Of a DNA stretch of 44,582 bases, positions 18,801 through 25,900 are shown piece after piece. This DNA is from JAVBTT01 sp031556035. GTDB lineage: Bacteria; Bacillota; Clostridia; Oscillospirales; UBA929. Each line of letters begins with the position of its first letter. Within the stretch, counting starts at the first letter, position 1. The DNA lies in contig JAVBTT010000032.1 in the NCBI GenBank assembly GCA_031556035.1, positions 1 to 44,582 of the forward strand. Direction: 5' to 3'. The notes under the pieces were generated by a model. That model had not been told where the DNA came from. It searched no databases and worked only from the letters and a program-made list of their open reading frames with translations. The position numbers were made by a program, and so were the translations under genes.

Positions 18801-19281
18801 TCCAGGTGGCGTTTGTCTGAGCCAGAATTGTATTCTTTGTTCCGCCCTGGTTGCCCATAAGGTTGAGCAGATTATAGGTGGCTCCGCTGGCCGAGGCGCG
18901 GAAAGTGAGGCCGAGCGTTGCGTTTCCGGAGGTTGACGCGGTGCTCTTCATCCTGACGGTAATAGACCCATCGTCCAGAAGCGGCCAGGCTGTGTTGTAG
19001 ATGGGATTCGACTGATAGAGGCTAGTGAGCCTCAGAGCCTTACCGTCCGACGCGGTTGCGTCGTCGATTATAGAGGCGTTCGAATAAGCCGCTCCGCTTC
19101 CGGCGGTTTTCCAAACCCCGATATCGCCTTCCGATGAGAAATCAGCTCGGAAAGAAACCGGCGTGTAATCCTCGGCGTGCGCAACCGGCGCCGAAAATCC
19201 ACCCGGCAGTATTCCGAATAACTGAGCCGCAAGAAAAGCGAAGACGAGGAGCTGGGATACTATTCTAATACTTTTCCTCAT
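12847..19281 (-). CDS. Secreted multimodular GH101 endo-alpha-N-acetylgalactosaminidase
   Basis: A 2144-aa exported glycosidase. GH101 enzymes release Gal-beta-1,3-GalNAc from Ser/Thr of mucin-type glycoproteins. Signal peptide is residues 1-36 (cleavage after AHA). Rough modules: LamG-like ~40-235; Ig-like ~240-335 and ~345-435 (TYQWQTSANGTSW; TYNWQQSSNGTNW); LamG-like ~445-660 and ~669-875; mutarotase-like domain ~889-1170; catalytic barrel ~1174-1480; beta domain to ~1595; carbohydrate-binding-like modules ~1610-1760 and ~1780-1945; Ig-like C-terminus. By position, Asp1331 in LDWIYVDIYSG is the likely nucleophile and Glu1357 in NATEFSGPMEQ the acid/base. ATG 19281 has AGGAGG seven bases upstream. 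No LPXTG motif or SLH domain is present, so it is probably released or held by its binding modules. Confidence 0.88.
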   Translation of the reverse strand: MRKSIRIVSQLLVFAFLAAQLFGILPGGFSAPVAHAEDYTPVSFRADFSSEGDIGVWKTAGSGAAYSNASIIDDATASDGKALRLTSLYQSNPIYNTAWPLLDDGSITVRMKSTASTSGNATLGLTFRASASGATYNLLNLMGNQGGTKNTILAQTNATWKDPYTSATQTLEMNRWYEIKLEFVARKISLTVDGVKLLDNDTSWSSWNVGEGYVGLFSWGTTQTYVVDYIEVKETEQPRPSTPSIISQPQNTTCEAGKTATFSVEATAADGTLTYQWQTSANGTSWTNATGGSGAATASYTTASLALANNGAMYRCQITNTLGDRTRTVYSEAAVLTVNPSTDTPIILAHPTDKTVYIGQTTSFSVEANNQSGNALTYNWQQSSNGTNWSNAAGTRNEITYTTPVLTSAYNGYLYRCQVSCGGQTTVTNSARLRVAAEWPADTEPVYTTFGEGEARLLNWKSVTAETNYAYQFTTAISPDNRPLTPVIVDDPSAMNGKALRIDFAGTANYIYSTDLPSNIVDGEYAIRVKATRPSVDTTTQEVRLGMIFRRSSTSAWNEITRSGSGWFAQYGPSAYSGNLNAEGVFSPGQWHTMRAIFAGSRITLYFDGVKVVDNYNYSTYSTVAGALGLRSFYTAQSVYIDNLYVGPIRSDSELPEEFKVVTPREPAFDYAQTYSDGVTGNWINAMSYVPHSSQIVDDETAADGKALKLDLPASNIMLVDTASSYTKDATYKIRLKSKPASPIKHEFDPINEPGEYVDTAGNIALVIRYDSLTTYAVVYYNAATSTWDIRDANNIKIVRGEIGKGPIMLPDTWYDIRLRYSDKTLKLYVNPGDGEVLVGSYIATNVSYPSVAGLIGVGSIGDAKELYIDSISCIEYLGVAKPDPEPAFEPVTISSPDMTVEMDNRFPVPRSYTLGGKTVLAQRELAYTLDINGEEWLAEVVDFTADGNSAVYNVKAYEDKASDPDNYVTFRFTYRVEGTTLPCEIKVTGESKTRLYNFEMAGITLAKFVGAAGTNAVNDNIRGDGYVNPGTWNNMSDVNFNIATRTPGTVPYSAGFITNLNTSANVSVGLINDSTETPTRSLVTLVADDDTDSANIIPKTLSINNGPWAYRGAVNNAEFPNAEADFPAPGSMNFRVLVALDGNASGRADWQDAANLYRLYAPIPKGGEDIRDYFSYVSFNFNSLAENPFLRGLDDGKKLYNYTDGFGQMILEKGYQAEGHDDSHPDVGNHIGIRQGGVKDFNTLINEGKKYKMKIGVHVNVGEYILDSFFNTKLNYFYRDANGYPNSNGWGWVDQAFYFDQTKDLLSGELRKRFQMLKENAPGLDWIYVDIYSGADWRAKQVSSVLREFDWMNATEFSGPMEQNVVWTHWGTDLYYPTSGDGSKVFRYLYNDTKDAFPTTSPYVSSMLRGSVQPGLSTWQNRTSMAEGVRVFYNQNLPSKYMQYFPVARWEDSEITFGAPRDDNGNYVQSMAGAKSVLDGSTTKIYAPDGTLVAIMDYALSGGAVVNNGNASQVFIPWSPITEDKIYYWNAKTGSARTTAWTLPTSWADQTTVQIYRLSDTGKTLINGAFPVGAGRSLDLSSLSSSTPYIIYKNGAVPKAPAADFGAVEAGGHLADPGFDTHSFDHWRTGNQANVGMKLDSRANGVMEVGSEAATVTNKIVNLTPGKTYTASVWLQIGSSASSARQVTLRVTDTYGLDVSKTAVKTAINNYDEPGKWKATVSGQPYPRMTRIEVRFTANADGEAVFALEVAAGSPAVVFDDARIWENQGKTVAPAAAYYYEDFENISEGYGPFVYYNAGGGNNTHLSEKAPVSINGYATNQYENYVISGSWSLKTYEDKAISAILRTTPNTLKFKPNTTYTVQFNYTTATNNVYFVRAFSGSGTQIIQQRLAFVGAPRTNPEPGVASITFTTPADDEDCYLTIGCSSAPGSLHSNFLMIDDFAVYDETAMPHVKAVENITSSNILETLQANLKLRITGEQIAGREVLITIEKDGAIYSSGKVVAPADSFEFIYKAGTMPVKGEYLITARVDGRAAAASTALTIVEYSMTIWDITLGTDEGGRAALTFFVPDIRHKTAASFNNYVTLNGSKVTRTTLTHSENTSMLVLDDIMYDSLKEGDVIVVNGVKMPSLFPSYSFTFTARR

Positions 19282-19435
19282 GTTTTGCCTCCTGATTTTC
19301 CTTATCTGATGTTGTGGCTGCCGCTCCGGTACTCATACTAATACCTGCGGATCTCATGTCTCAACGCAACCTTGCGCTACCACCTCCCGGTCATAAACCT
19401 TTCAGCAAGCCTTAATGCGTTGCTTTATCGTGATA
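19282..19435 (-). other. Untranslated leader of the GH101 gene with a nested stem near its 5' end
   Basis: Read on the minus strand, CAACGCA (19422-19416) pairs perfectly with TGCGTTG (19368-19362). Inside it CTTGC (19409-19405) pairs with GCAAG (19375-19371), enclosing a ~29-base loop with further GACC/GGT pairing potential. The element would begin within ten bases of the predicted transcription start and leave ~80 bases before the ribosome site. It does not match the c-di-GMP-I/II, SAM, TPP or cobalamin consensus features I know. It could be a regulatory leader or simple mRNA-stabilising structure. Confidence 0.4.
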
Positions 19436-19463
19436 ATTGTAACAAGTGTAGCCAATCATACAA
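19436..19463 (-). promoter_or_regulatory. Possible promoter of the GH101 gene
   Basis: On the minus strand TTGTAT (19463-19458) and TACAAT (19441-19436) are 16 bases apart. The -35 match is only moderate. Other AT-rich candidates lie further upstream, so this call is tentative. Confidence 0.4.
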
Positions 19464-19678
19464 TATCAGCAATAATATTTTAGCACATTTCTACAAGCTT
19501 GTATTTATCATATCCTCTTTTATACTTATACTTTTTCATTGTTATTTGGCGTTAAGATAATATTTATCCTTCCTGGAGAAACGCGAAATACCGCTTGGCA
19601 GCTTGTAGTTTGTTTCTTGGCATTATATTTTTAAGCCGGAGCACAGAGATTGATTTTTGTTGTTGTTGGTCCAACGAT

Positions 19679-19761
19679 TAAACCTTGCCGCAATAGCTCC
19701 TGAAAATGCTCTGCCCGCTGTGTGGGCGGCGCATTTTCCCCGCCACTGGCGGCAAGGTTTA
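19679..19761. repeat. 83-bp nested palindrome in the 19282-19916 intergenic region
   Basis: Outer arms 19679-19691 and 19749-19761 form a perfect 13-bp stem. Then comes a symmetrical 11 x 11 base internal loop, a perfect 7-bp stem (19703-19709 with 19731-19737), and a terminal 7-bp stem with two G-T pairs (19712-19718 with 19722-19728) and a 3-base loop. There is no T-run, and it is ~400 bp from the GH101 start and ~155 bp from the lipoprotein start, so it is not an obvious terminator. It could be a MITE/REP-like mobile palindrome or a structured small RNA. The rest of this intergenic stretch (19465-19678) shows no gene. Confidence 0.7.
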
Positions 19762-19821
19762 TCTGGTACTTCAATACTGTTAGGCGGCGGAATAATAGCT
19801 TCGTGAATTTTCTGTGAAGTA

Positions 19822-19851
19822 TGTACATTTCGCAGCGCCTTGTGCTATAAT
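19822..19851 (+). promoter_or_regulatory. Promoter of the LRR lipoprotein gene (extended -10)
   Basis: Consensus TATAAT at 19846-19851 is preceded by TGC, giving an extended -10. A moderate -35, TGTACA, sits at 19822-19827 with 18-base spacing. Transcription would start near 19858, about 60 bases before the gene. Confidence 0.65.
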
Positions 19852-19916
19852 AGGCCGAAGAAAGGGGAAAAGAATCTCCGCAAGCAAATATATACAAAGG
19901 AAAGGCATGATAGAAT

Positions 19917-20630
19917 TTGAAAAGGTTTGCACCTGTTTTTTTAGCGCTTATCCTGGTAGCTTCTCTCGCCGCCTGCGACAGCAAGACGACGCCATCCGGT
20001 TCCGTTTCGCCGTCCGGATCGCTATCTCCGTCTGCTTCAGCGTCACCCTCAGTCTCGCAGTCACCGGACTCTTCGGTGCCGTCTCCACAGGTCAGCATTG
20101 GATTTGACGATGAAGAATCCACATGGGGAGACGCAAGCTTCGAAAAGCTGATACGCGTTGCTATGAGCATTCCCGACGGGGATATTGATCCCCAGTTGAC
20201 TATGGCGGTTAAAAAGCTCTCCATTATGCCGAAGGACGACAAGGTGGAGGTTAAGATAGACGACAACGCGCCCGTGTCAGTTGAGATGGACAAGCCGATC
20301 AAGACGCTTGAGGATTTGGCGAGATTCGGCGGGCTTACCGATCTCGCGGTCGGATATGCCGAGTTGCAGACCATAGACCATATAACCTTTCTTGCCCAGA
20401 TGTTCGGGATGAGCTATGAGTCCATAACAGTCACAAACGCCGGAATAAGCGATATATCCTCGTTCGCGATGCTGACCACACTCAAATCGCTCGACCTCAG
20501 CGGCAACGAGATTTCCGATATCTCCCCGCTGACGGCCCTGCCGGGCTTGGAGACACTCAATGTTTCCGGGAATCCGCTGTCCGACCCGACTCAGGTTGGT
20601 CTGTTTGAGGGCGTGGACGTTACCTATTGA
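19917..20630 (+). CDS. Small leucine-rich-repeat lipoprotein
   Basis: A 237-aa exported lipoprotein. The signal LKRFAPVFLALILVASLAAC ends in the lipobox LAAC. A Ser/Pro-rich linker (~25-60) follows, then a ~90-residue stretch I do not recognise. Two to three internalin-type repeats (LTTLKSLDLSGNEISDISPL, then LPGLETLNVSGNPLSDPT) lie near the C-terminus. The only fitting start is TTG 19917, 11 bases after AAAGGAAAGG. An ATG at 19907 is better spaced to that site but is in another frame, so translation may be inefficient. Probably anchored on the outer membrane face and used for protein-protein contact; partner unknown. Confidence 0.8.
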   Translation: MKRFAPVFLALILVASLAACDSKTTPSGSVSPSGSLSPSASASPSVSQSPDSSVPSPQVSIGFDDEESTWGDASFEKLIRVAMSIPDGDIDPQLTMAVKKLSIMPKDDKVEVKIDDNAPVSVEMDKPIKTLEDLARFGGLTDLAVGYAELQTIDHITFLAQMFGMSYESITVTNAGISDISSFAMLTTLKSLDLSGNEISDISPLTALPGLETLNVSGNPLSDPTQVGLFEGVDVTY

Positions 20631-20640
20631 CAGAAGACTT

Positions 20641-20675
20641 AAGCGCCTGCCCGTTGAAACGGGCAGGCGCTTTTA
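20641..20675 (+). terminator. Intrinsic terminator after the LRR lipoprotein gene
   Basis: A 14-bp perfect stem (20641-20654 with 20659-20672) with a TGAA loop is followed by TT-A-T. It starts 11 bp after the stop codon. It can also act on the convergent aldolase gene ending at 20699. Confidence 0.8.
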
Positions 20676-20698
20676 TGCGGACGGATATTAGCGAATAA

Positions 20699-21634
20699 TC
20701 AGGCCTTGCCGTTGCAGCCCAGGACATTTACCAGCTTGCGCTTCACCATATCCTTGATGGCGGCGCGGGCGGGGGTCAGGTACTGGCGCGGGTCGAAATG
20801 ATCCGGATGGAGCGCGAAGTGCTCGCGGATTGAGGCAGTCATGGCCAGGCGCAGATCGGAGTCAATGTTGATCTTGCAAACCGCGCTCTTGGCGGCCTGG
20901 CGCAGCATTTCCTCGGGAATGCCGATCGCGTCCGGCATTTTGCCGCCGTACTGGTTGACCTTCTGGACAAACTCCGGGATGACGGAGGACGCGCCGTGCA
21001 GCACTATCGGGAAGCCCGGCAGACGGGTCTGTATCTTTTCCAGTATATCAAAGCGCAGCTGCGGCTTCTGGCCGGGCTTGAACTTGTACGCGCCGTGGCT
21101 GGTTCCTATGGCAATCGCCAGCGAGTCAACGCCCGTTTTCTCAACGAATTCCTCGACCTCGGCGGGGTTGGTGTACTGCGCGTCCTCGTCAGAGACGTTG
21201 ACGTCGTCCTCAACGCCGGCCAGCTTGCCAAGTTCTCCCTCGACGACAACACCCTTGCTGTGCGCGTAGTCGACGACCTGTCTGGTCAGGGCGATGTTGT
21301 CCTCAAACGAGTGCTTGGAGCCATCGATCATAACTGAGGTAAAGCCGCCGTCAATGCAGCTTTTGCATATCTCAAAGTCGTCGCCGTGGTCGAGATGCAC
21401 GGCGATGGGAAGACCTGTGTCGGCGATCGCGGCCTCGATCAGCTTCATAAGGTAGACGTGCTTGGCGTACTTGCGCGCACCGGAGGAGACCTGGAGAATC
21501 AGCGGCGCCTTTTCCTCCATAGCTGCCTCGGTGATGCCCTGGATGATCTCCATGTTGTTCACATTGAAGGCACCTATGGCGTATCCGCCCGCGTAGGCGT
21601 CCTTGAACATTTGGGTGGTTGTTACCATTGGCAT
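20699..21634 (-). CDS. fba: Class II fructose-1,6-bisphosphate aldolase
   Basis: A 311-aa zinc-dependent aldolase of glycolysis/gluconeogenesis that splits fructose-1,6-bisphosphate into dihydroxyacetone phosphate and glyceraldehyde-3-phosphate. Visible family motifs are VHLDHGDDFEICKSCIDGG (catalytic Asp and zinc His), VEGELGKLAGVED, AIGTSHGAYKF (zinc His) and VLHGASSVI (zinc His and phosphate loop), then KINIDSDLRLA. ATG at 21634 follows AAGGGG. It is transcribed alone from a near-consensus promoter. A tagatose-bisphosphate aldolase is the nearest alternative, but length and motifs fit the Fba form common in Clostridia. Confidence 0.93.
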   Translation of the reverse strand: MPMVTTTQMFKDAYAGGYAIGAFNVNNMEIIQGITEAAMEEKAPLILQVSSGARKYAKHVYLMKLIEAAIADTGLPIAVHLDHGDDFEICKSCIDGGFTSVMIDGSKHSFEDNIALTRQVVDYAHSKGVVVEGELGKLAGVEDDVNVSDEDAQYTNPAEVEEFVEKTGVDSLAIAIGTSHGAYKFKPGQKPQLRFDILEKIQTRLPGFPIVLHGASSVIPEFVQKVNQYGGKMPDAIGIPEEMLRQAAKSAVCKINIDSDLRLAMTASIREHFALHPDHFDPRQYLTPARAAIKDMVKRKLVNVLGCNGKA

Positions 21635-21666
21635 TATAAAAACCCCTTCGCTTTAAAATCCGCTAA

Positions 21667-21695
21667 ATTATATCAGATGACCGGTTTATAGTCAA
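21667..21695 (-). promoter_or_regulatory. Promoter of fba
   Basis: On the minus strand TTGACT (21695-21690) and consensus TATAAT (21672-21667) are spaced by 17 bases, with the start site near 21660 and a short leader to the ATG at 21634. Confidence 0.82.
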
Positions 21696-21820
21696 CGCTG
21701 CGGGAGCTGGTTGAACGATTTTCTTGTTTTCCGGTCAAATTTCAAAAAAATTAATGCAACGGGCTCGAAAATATGTTAGAATATCAAACGGTATATTTAT
21801 CCGCGCACAACGCCCAATGT

Positions 21821-21849
21821 TTGTATATATAGAGCGTTGCGTGAATAAT
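21821..21849 (+). promoter_or_regulatory. Probable promoter of carA
   Basis: TTGTAT (21821-21826) and AATAAT (21844-21849) are spaced by 17 bases and place the start near 21856, 31 bases before carA. A second weaker candidate is TAGAAT at 21777-21782. The -10 lies inside the ARG box. Confidence 0.55.
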
Positions 21850-21855
21850 AATTCA
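21842..21855. promoter_or_regulatory. ARG box (ArgR/AhrC operator) upstream of carA
   Basis: The 14-bp TGAATAATAATTCA is a perfect match to the palindromic ArgR/AhrC half-site arrangement TGAATwwwwATTCA. It overlaps the likely -10 and ends 31 bp before the carA ATG. Binding of arginine-loaded repressor there would block transcription of carA and the downstream fusion gene. No argR gene is in the window. Confidence 0.78.
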
Positions 21856-21886
21856 TCGGATAGCAATGTTTAAAGGAGAAAAGCGT

Positions 21887-22972
21887 ATGAGCGAGACGCG
21901 TTATCTTGTGCTGGAAAACGGCGCTGTGTTCAAAGGGAACGCTTTTGGCGCGCATGGGGAGATCACCGGCGAGGTCGTGTTTACAACGGGTATGACCGGT
22001 TATCTTGAAACCTTGACCGACCCCAGCTACCACGGGCAGATAGTATTGCAGACCTTCCCGCTTATCGGCAATTACGGCGTGATCCCGCCGGATTTCGAGA
22101 GCGGCTTCCCGCGCCCCGCGGGTTATATAGTCAAGCAGTGGTGCCCCACTCCCTCAAACTTCCGATGTGGGGGCAATATAGACGCGCTCCTTAAGGAGCA
22201 TGGTGTGGTCGGTCTCTGCGGCATTGACACCCGCGCTCTGACCAGGATAATCCGGGAGGCCGGAACCATGAACGGGACAATCGCCTCCGATCCAAGGCGC
22301 GCCGATCCGGACGCCCTCAAGGGCTTTCGCGTCAAGCGCCCGGTGGACGCGGTTACGCCGCGCGAGCGCACCAGCTTCGGGGACGGGAACGGCCCGTTGG
22401 TGGCGCTTTGGGATTTTGGCTGCAAGGAGAGCATACGCAGGGAGCTTCTGGCCAGGGGCTGCCGGATCGTCAATCTGCCCGGCACCACAAAGGCGGAGGA
22501 GATACTGGCGCTCAGTCCGGACGGCCTTATGCTTTCAAACGGCCCCGGGGATCCGACCGTGAATACCGAGATTATTGACGAGCTTAGAAAGCTCATCCCG
22601 CGCAAAATACCCACCTTTGGGATATGCCTGGGGCACCAGCTTCTGGCGCTGGCGGCGGGAGCCAGGTCGGAAAAGCTGCGCTTCGGGCACAGGGGCTCAA
22701 ATCATCCGGTACGCTACACGGATTCAGGACGGGTCTACATCACAAGCCAGAATCACGGCTACGCGCTTGTGGACGGCTCGCTCGGCAAGGGCGTCGCGGT
22801 CATGAGCTGCTCCAGCGCGAATGACGGCACCTGCGAGGGGCTGGATTACGTCTCTATGCCGGCCTTCACCGTGCAGTTCCACCCTGAGGCCTCAGCCGGT
22901 CCAAGGGACACGGCTTTCCTGTTTGAGAAGTTTATGGCTATGATGGAGGAGAACGGCCATGCCGCTGTGTAA
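21887..22972 (+). CDS. carA: Carbamoyl-phosphate synthase small (glutaminase) subunit
   Basis: A 361-aa subunit that hydrolyses glutamine and channels ammonia to CarB for carbamoyl phosphate, the precursor of arginine and pyrimidines. The N-terminal domain has TTGMTGYLETLTDPSYHGQ. The class I amidotransferase domain has the nucleophile in FGICLGHQLLALAAG and the His/Glu pair in VQFHPEASAGP. The start is ATG 21887, not 21866, because AAAGGAG lies eight bases before it and MSETRYLVLENG matches the family N-terminus. It overlaps carB by 14 bp, with GGAGGAG for carB inside its own 3' end. Likely arginine-repressed through the ARG box. Confidence 0.96.
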   Translation: MSETRYLVLENGAVFKGNAFGAHGEITGEVVFTTGMTGYLETLTDPSYHGQIVLQTFPLIGNYGVIPPDFESGFPRPAGYIVKQWCPTPSNFRCGGNIDALLKEHGVVGLCGIDTRALTRIIREAGTMNGTIASDPRRADPDALKGFRVKRPVDAVTPRERTSFGDGNGPLVALWDFGCKESIRRELLARGCRIVNLPGTTKAEEILALSPDGLMLSNGPGDPTVNTEIIDELRKLIPRKIPTFGICLGHQLLALAAGARSEKLRFGHRGSNHPVRYTDSGRVYITSQNHGYALVDGSLGKGVAVMSCSSANDGTCEGLDYVSMPAFTVQFHPEASAGPRDTAFLFEKFMAMMEENGHAAV

Positions 22973-25900
22973 GGATATCAGGAAGGTGCTTGTAATCGGC
23001 TCCGGGCCGATTGTCATAGGTCAGGCCGCCGAGTTTGACTATTCCGGCACCCAGGCGTGCCGCGCCCTGCGCGAGGCCGGGCTTGAGATTGTGCTTGTCA
23101 ACTCAAACCCGGCAACCATCATGACCGATTCCGCGATGGCGGACAAAATATATATCGAGCCGCTGACCCTTGCGACGCTTCGGCGCATCATAAGGGCCGA
23201 GCTGCCGGATAGCATTCTGCCCACATTGGGAGGGCAGACCGGCCTGACGCTGGCCATGCAGCTCTCCAAGGAGGGCTTCCTCAACAGGCACGGCGTGCGT
23301 CTGCTCGGGGCCAGGCCGGACACGATAAACAGGGCCGAGGACCGCCAGCTCTTCAAGGATACAATGATCTCCATAAATCAGCCTGTCATTCCCTCCAAGG
23401 TGGTCACCACTCCGGAGGACGCGGTGGAGTTCGCTGCGGAGACCGGCTATCCCATGATAGTCCGCCCGGCCTTTACGCTCGGCGGCGCGGGCGGCGGCAT
23501 GGCTCTGGATGAGTCCGAGCTGTTCAGGATAGCTACCGACGGCCTGCGTCTGTCGCCGATAACGCAGGTGCTCATCGAGAAGAGCGTTGCGGGCTGGAAG
23601 GAGATCGAGTTCGAGGTAATACGGGACGCCGCAGGAAACTCCATAACCGTCTGCGGCATGGAGAACATCGACCCGGTAGGCGTGCATACAGGCGACTCAA
23701 TCGTCATAGCGCCCACAATGACGCTGGCGGACAAGGAGTACCAGATGCTGCGCTCGGCGTCGCTGGACATAGTGAACGCGCTGGAGGTGGAGGGAGGCTG
23801 CAACGTCCAGTTCGCGCTCCATCCGGACAGCTTCGAGTACGCTGTTATAGAGGTGAACCCGCGCGTGTCCCGCTCGTCGGCGCTGGCCTCAAAGGCAACC
23901 GGATATCCGATAGCCAAGGTGGCGGCAAAAATCGCCATCGGCTACACCCTGGACGAAATACCCAACGCGGTAACCGGCAAGACCTGCGCCTGCTTTGAGC
24001 CCGCGATAGACTACGTGGCGGTCAAGTTTCCCAAGTGGCCGTTTGACAAGTTTATATACACCTCGCGCACCCTAGGCACGCAGATGAAGGCCACCGGCGA
24101 GGTGATGAGCCTGGCGCCAACCTTTGAGATGGCTCTTATGAAGGCAGTGCGCGGAGCGGAGATCGGTCTGGACGGCATGAGGCTGCCCAGACTCGCGAGT
24201 CTCAGCGACCAGCGCCTGCTCACTGCGCTGGAAACCCCGACAGACGAGCGTATCTTCCAGTGCTACGAGGCGATATGCAGGGGGGTATCCTGCGAGGAGC
24301 TCAACCGTATAACCAAAATCGACAGCTGGTTTTTATACCGCCTGAAGGCCATCGCGGACATGGAGAGGGCCCTCTGCTCCGGCTCGGGGCTGGACGGCGA
24401 CGCCTACATGGACGCAAAGCGCATGGGCTTTCCTGACAGCCTGATCGAGCGCCTGTCCGGGCGAAAGATAAAGAGCCCCGCCCGCCGCGCCTACAAGATG
24501 GTGGACACCTGCGCGGGCGAGTTTGAGGCGGCTACGCCATACTTCTACTCCACCTTTGACGACGAGAACGAAGCGGAGCTTGTCCAGAAGAGCGGCAAGA
24601 GGACGGTGGTTGTCCTGGGCTCCGGGCCGATCCGCATCGGCCAGGGGATAGAGTTTGACTATTCCAGCGTCCATTGCGTCTGGGCTCTTAAAAAGCTTGG
24701 CTGCGACGTCGTGATCATAAACAACAACCCGGAGACGGTCTCCACCGACTTTGACACGGCGGACAGGCTTTATTTCGAGCCGCTGACCCCAGAGGATGTC
24801 CGGGGAGTCATAGAGCTAGAAAAGCCGGTCGGCGTCGTGGTTGCCTACGGCGGACAGACCGCGATCAAGCTGACCCGCTTCTTGAAACAGAACAATATCC
24901 CGATACTCGGAACCCCCGCCGAGTCCATCGACGCAGCCGAGGACAGGGAGAGCTTTGACGCGCTTTTAGAGCGGTTAAATATCAAGCGCCCCGCCGGAGC
25001 CGCCGTGTTCACTGTGTCCGACGCGCTGGAGACGGCCAGCCGCCTGGGTTATCCGGTGCTGGTGCGCCCCTCCTATGTGCTGGGCGGGCAGAACATGACG
25101 ATCGCTTTCAACGACGACGACATCCGGGAGTACATGGGCATCATACTGTCCGACGCCATCGAGAACCCGGTGCTGATCGACAAATATCTGCGCGGCATCG
25201 AGCTGGAGGTAGACGCGATCTGCGACGGGGAGGACATCCTGGTCCCGGGCATCATGGAGCACATTGAGCGCGCGGGCATCCACTCGGGGGACTCGATAGC
25301 GGTCTATCCCGCCATGCACATCGACGACTATCTGGCCGACAGGGTGCTGGAATGCACGAAAAAACTGGCGCTGGCGCTCAACACGAGCGGGCTTGTCAAC
25401 ATTCAGTACATCCTGTGCGACAACGAGGTGTACGTCATAGAGGTCAACCCGCGCGCGTCTCGCACCGTGCCGTATATGAGCAAGGTGACTGGCGTGCCGA
25501 TGGTGGAGCTCGCCACCCGCGCGATGCTGGGCGAAAAGCTGGGGAATATGGGCTATGGAGTCGGCCTATACGCGCAGTCGCCGTACGTGGCGGTAAAGGT
25601 TCCGGTGTTTTCGTTTGAAAAGCTGCACGGTGTGGATACACATCTGGGGCCAGAGATGAAGTCCACGGGAGAAGTGCTCGGTCTGGGGAAGACGCTTGAG
25701 GAGGCCTTGTACAAAGGTCTGACTGCCGCCGGATACCGGATGGAGAAGGGCGGAGGAGTTCTTATCACCGTTCGCGACAGCGACAAGGACGAGATGGTGG
25801 AGGCAGCGAAAAAATACGCCAGGCTGGGCTTCGAACTGTACGCGACCCAGGGAACGGCGTCGGCGCTTACCGCATATGGGCTCAATGTCGAGACGGTGCG

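Noticed and set aside
12841..18936. Several plus-strand open frames (for example 12841-13503 and 18232-18936) opposite the GH101 gene
   Set aside because: They are shadows of a 2144-codon frame with signal peptide and catalytic domain. None has a convincing start or motif.
19282..19435. c-di-GMP (GEMM) riboswitch before the GH101 gene
   Set aside because: The conserved GCACAGGGCAAACC-type core and receptor loop are absent from the leader.
19679..19761. Integron attC site
   Set aside because: Outer stems lack the RYYYAAC/GTTRRRY core boxes and no integrase or cassette array is nearby.
19631..20374. Minus-strand open frame of 247 codons over the LRR lipoprotein gene
   Set aside because: It is low-complexity Ser/Asp/Gly-rich, overlaps the antisense of a clear lipoprotein and the palindrome, and has no ribosome site.
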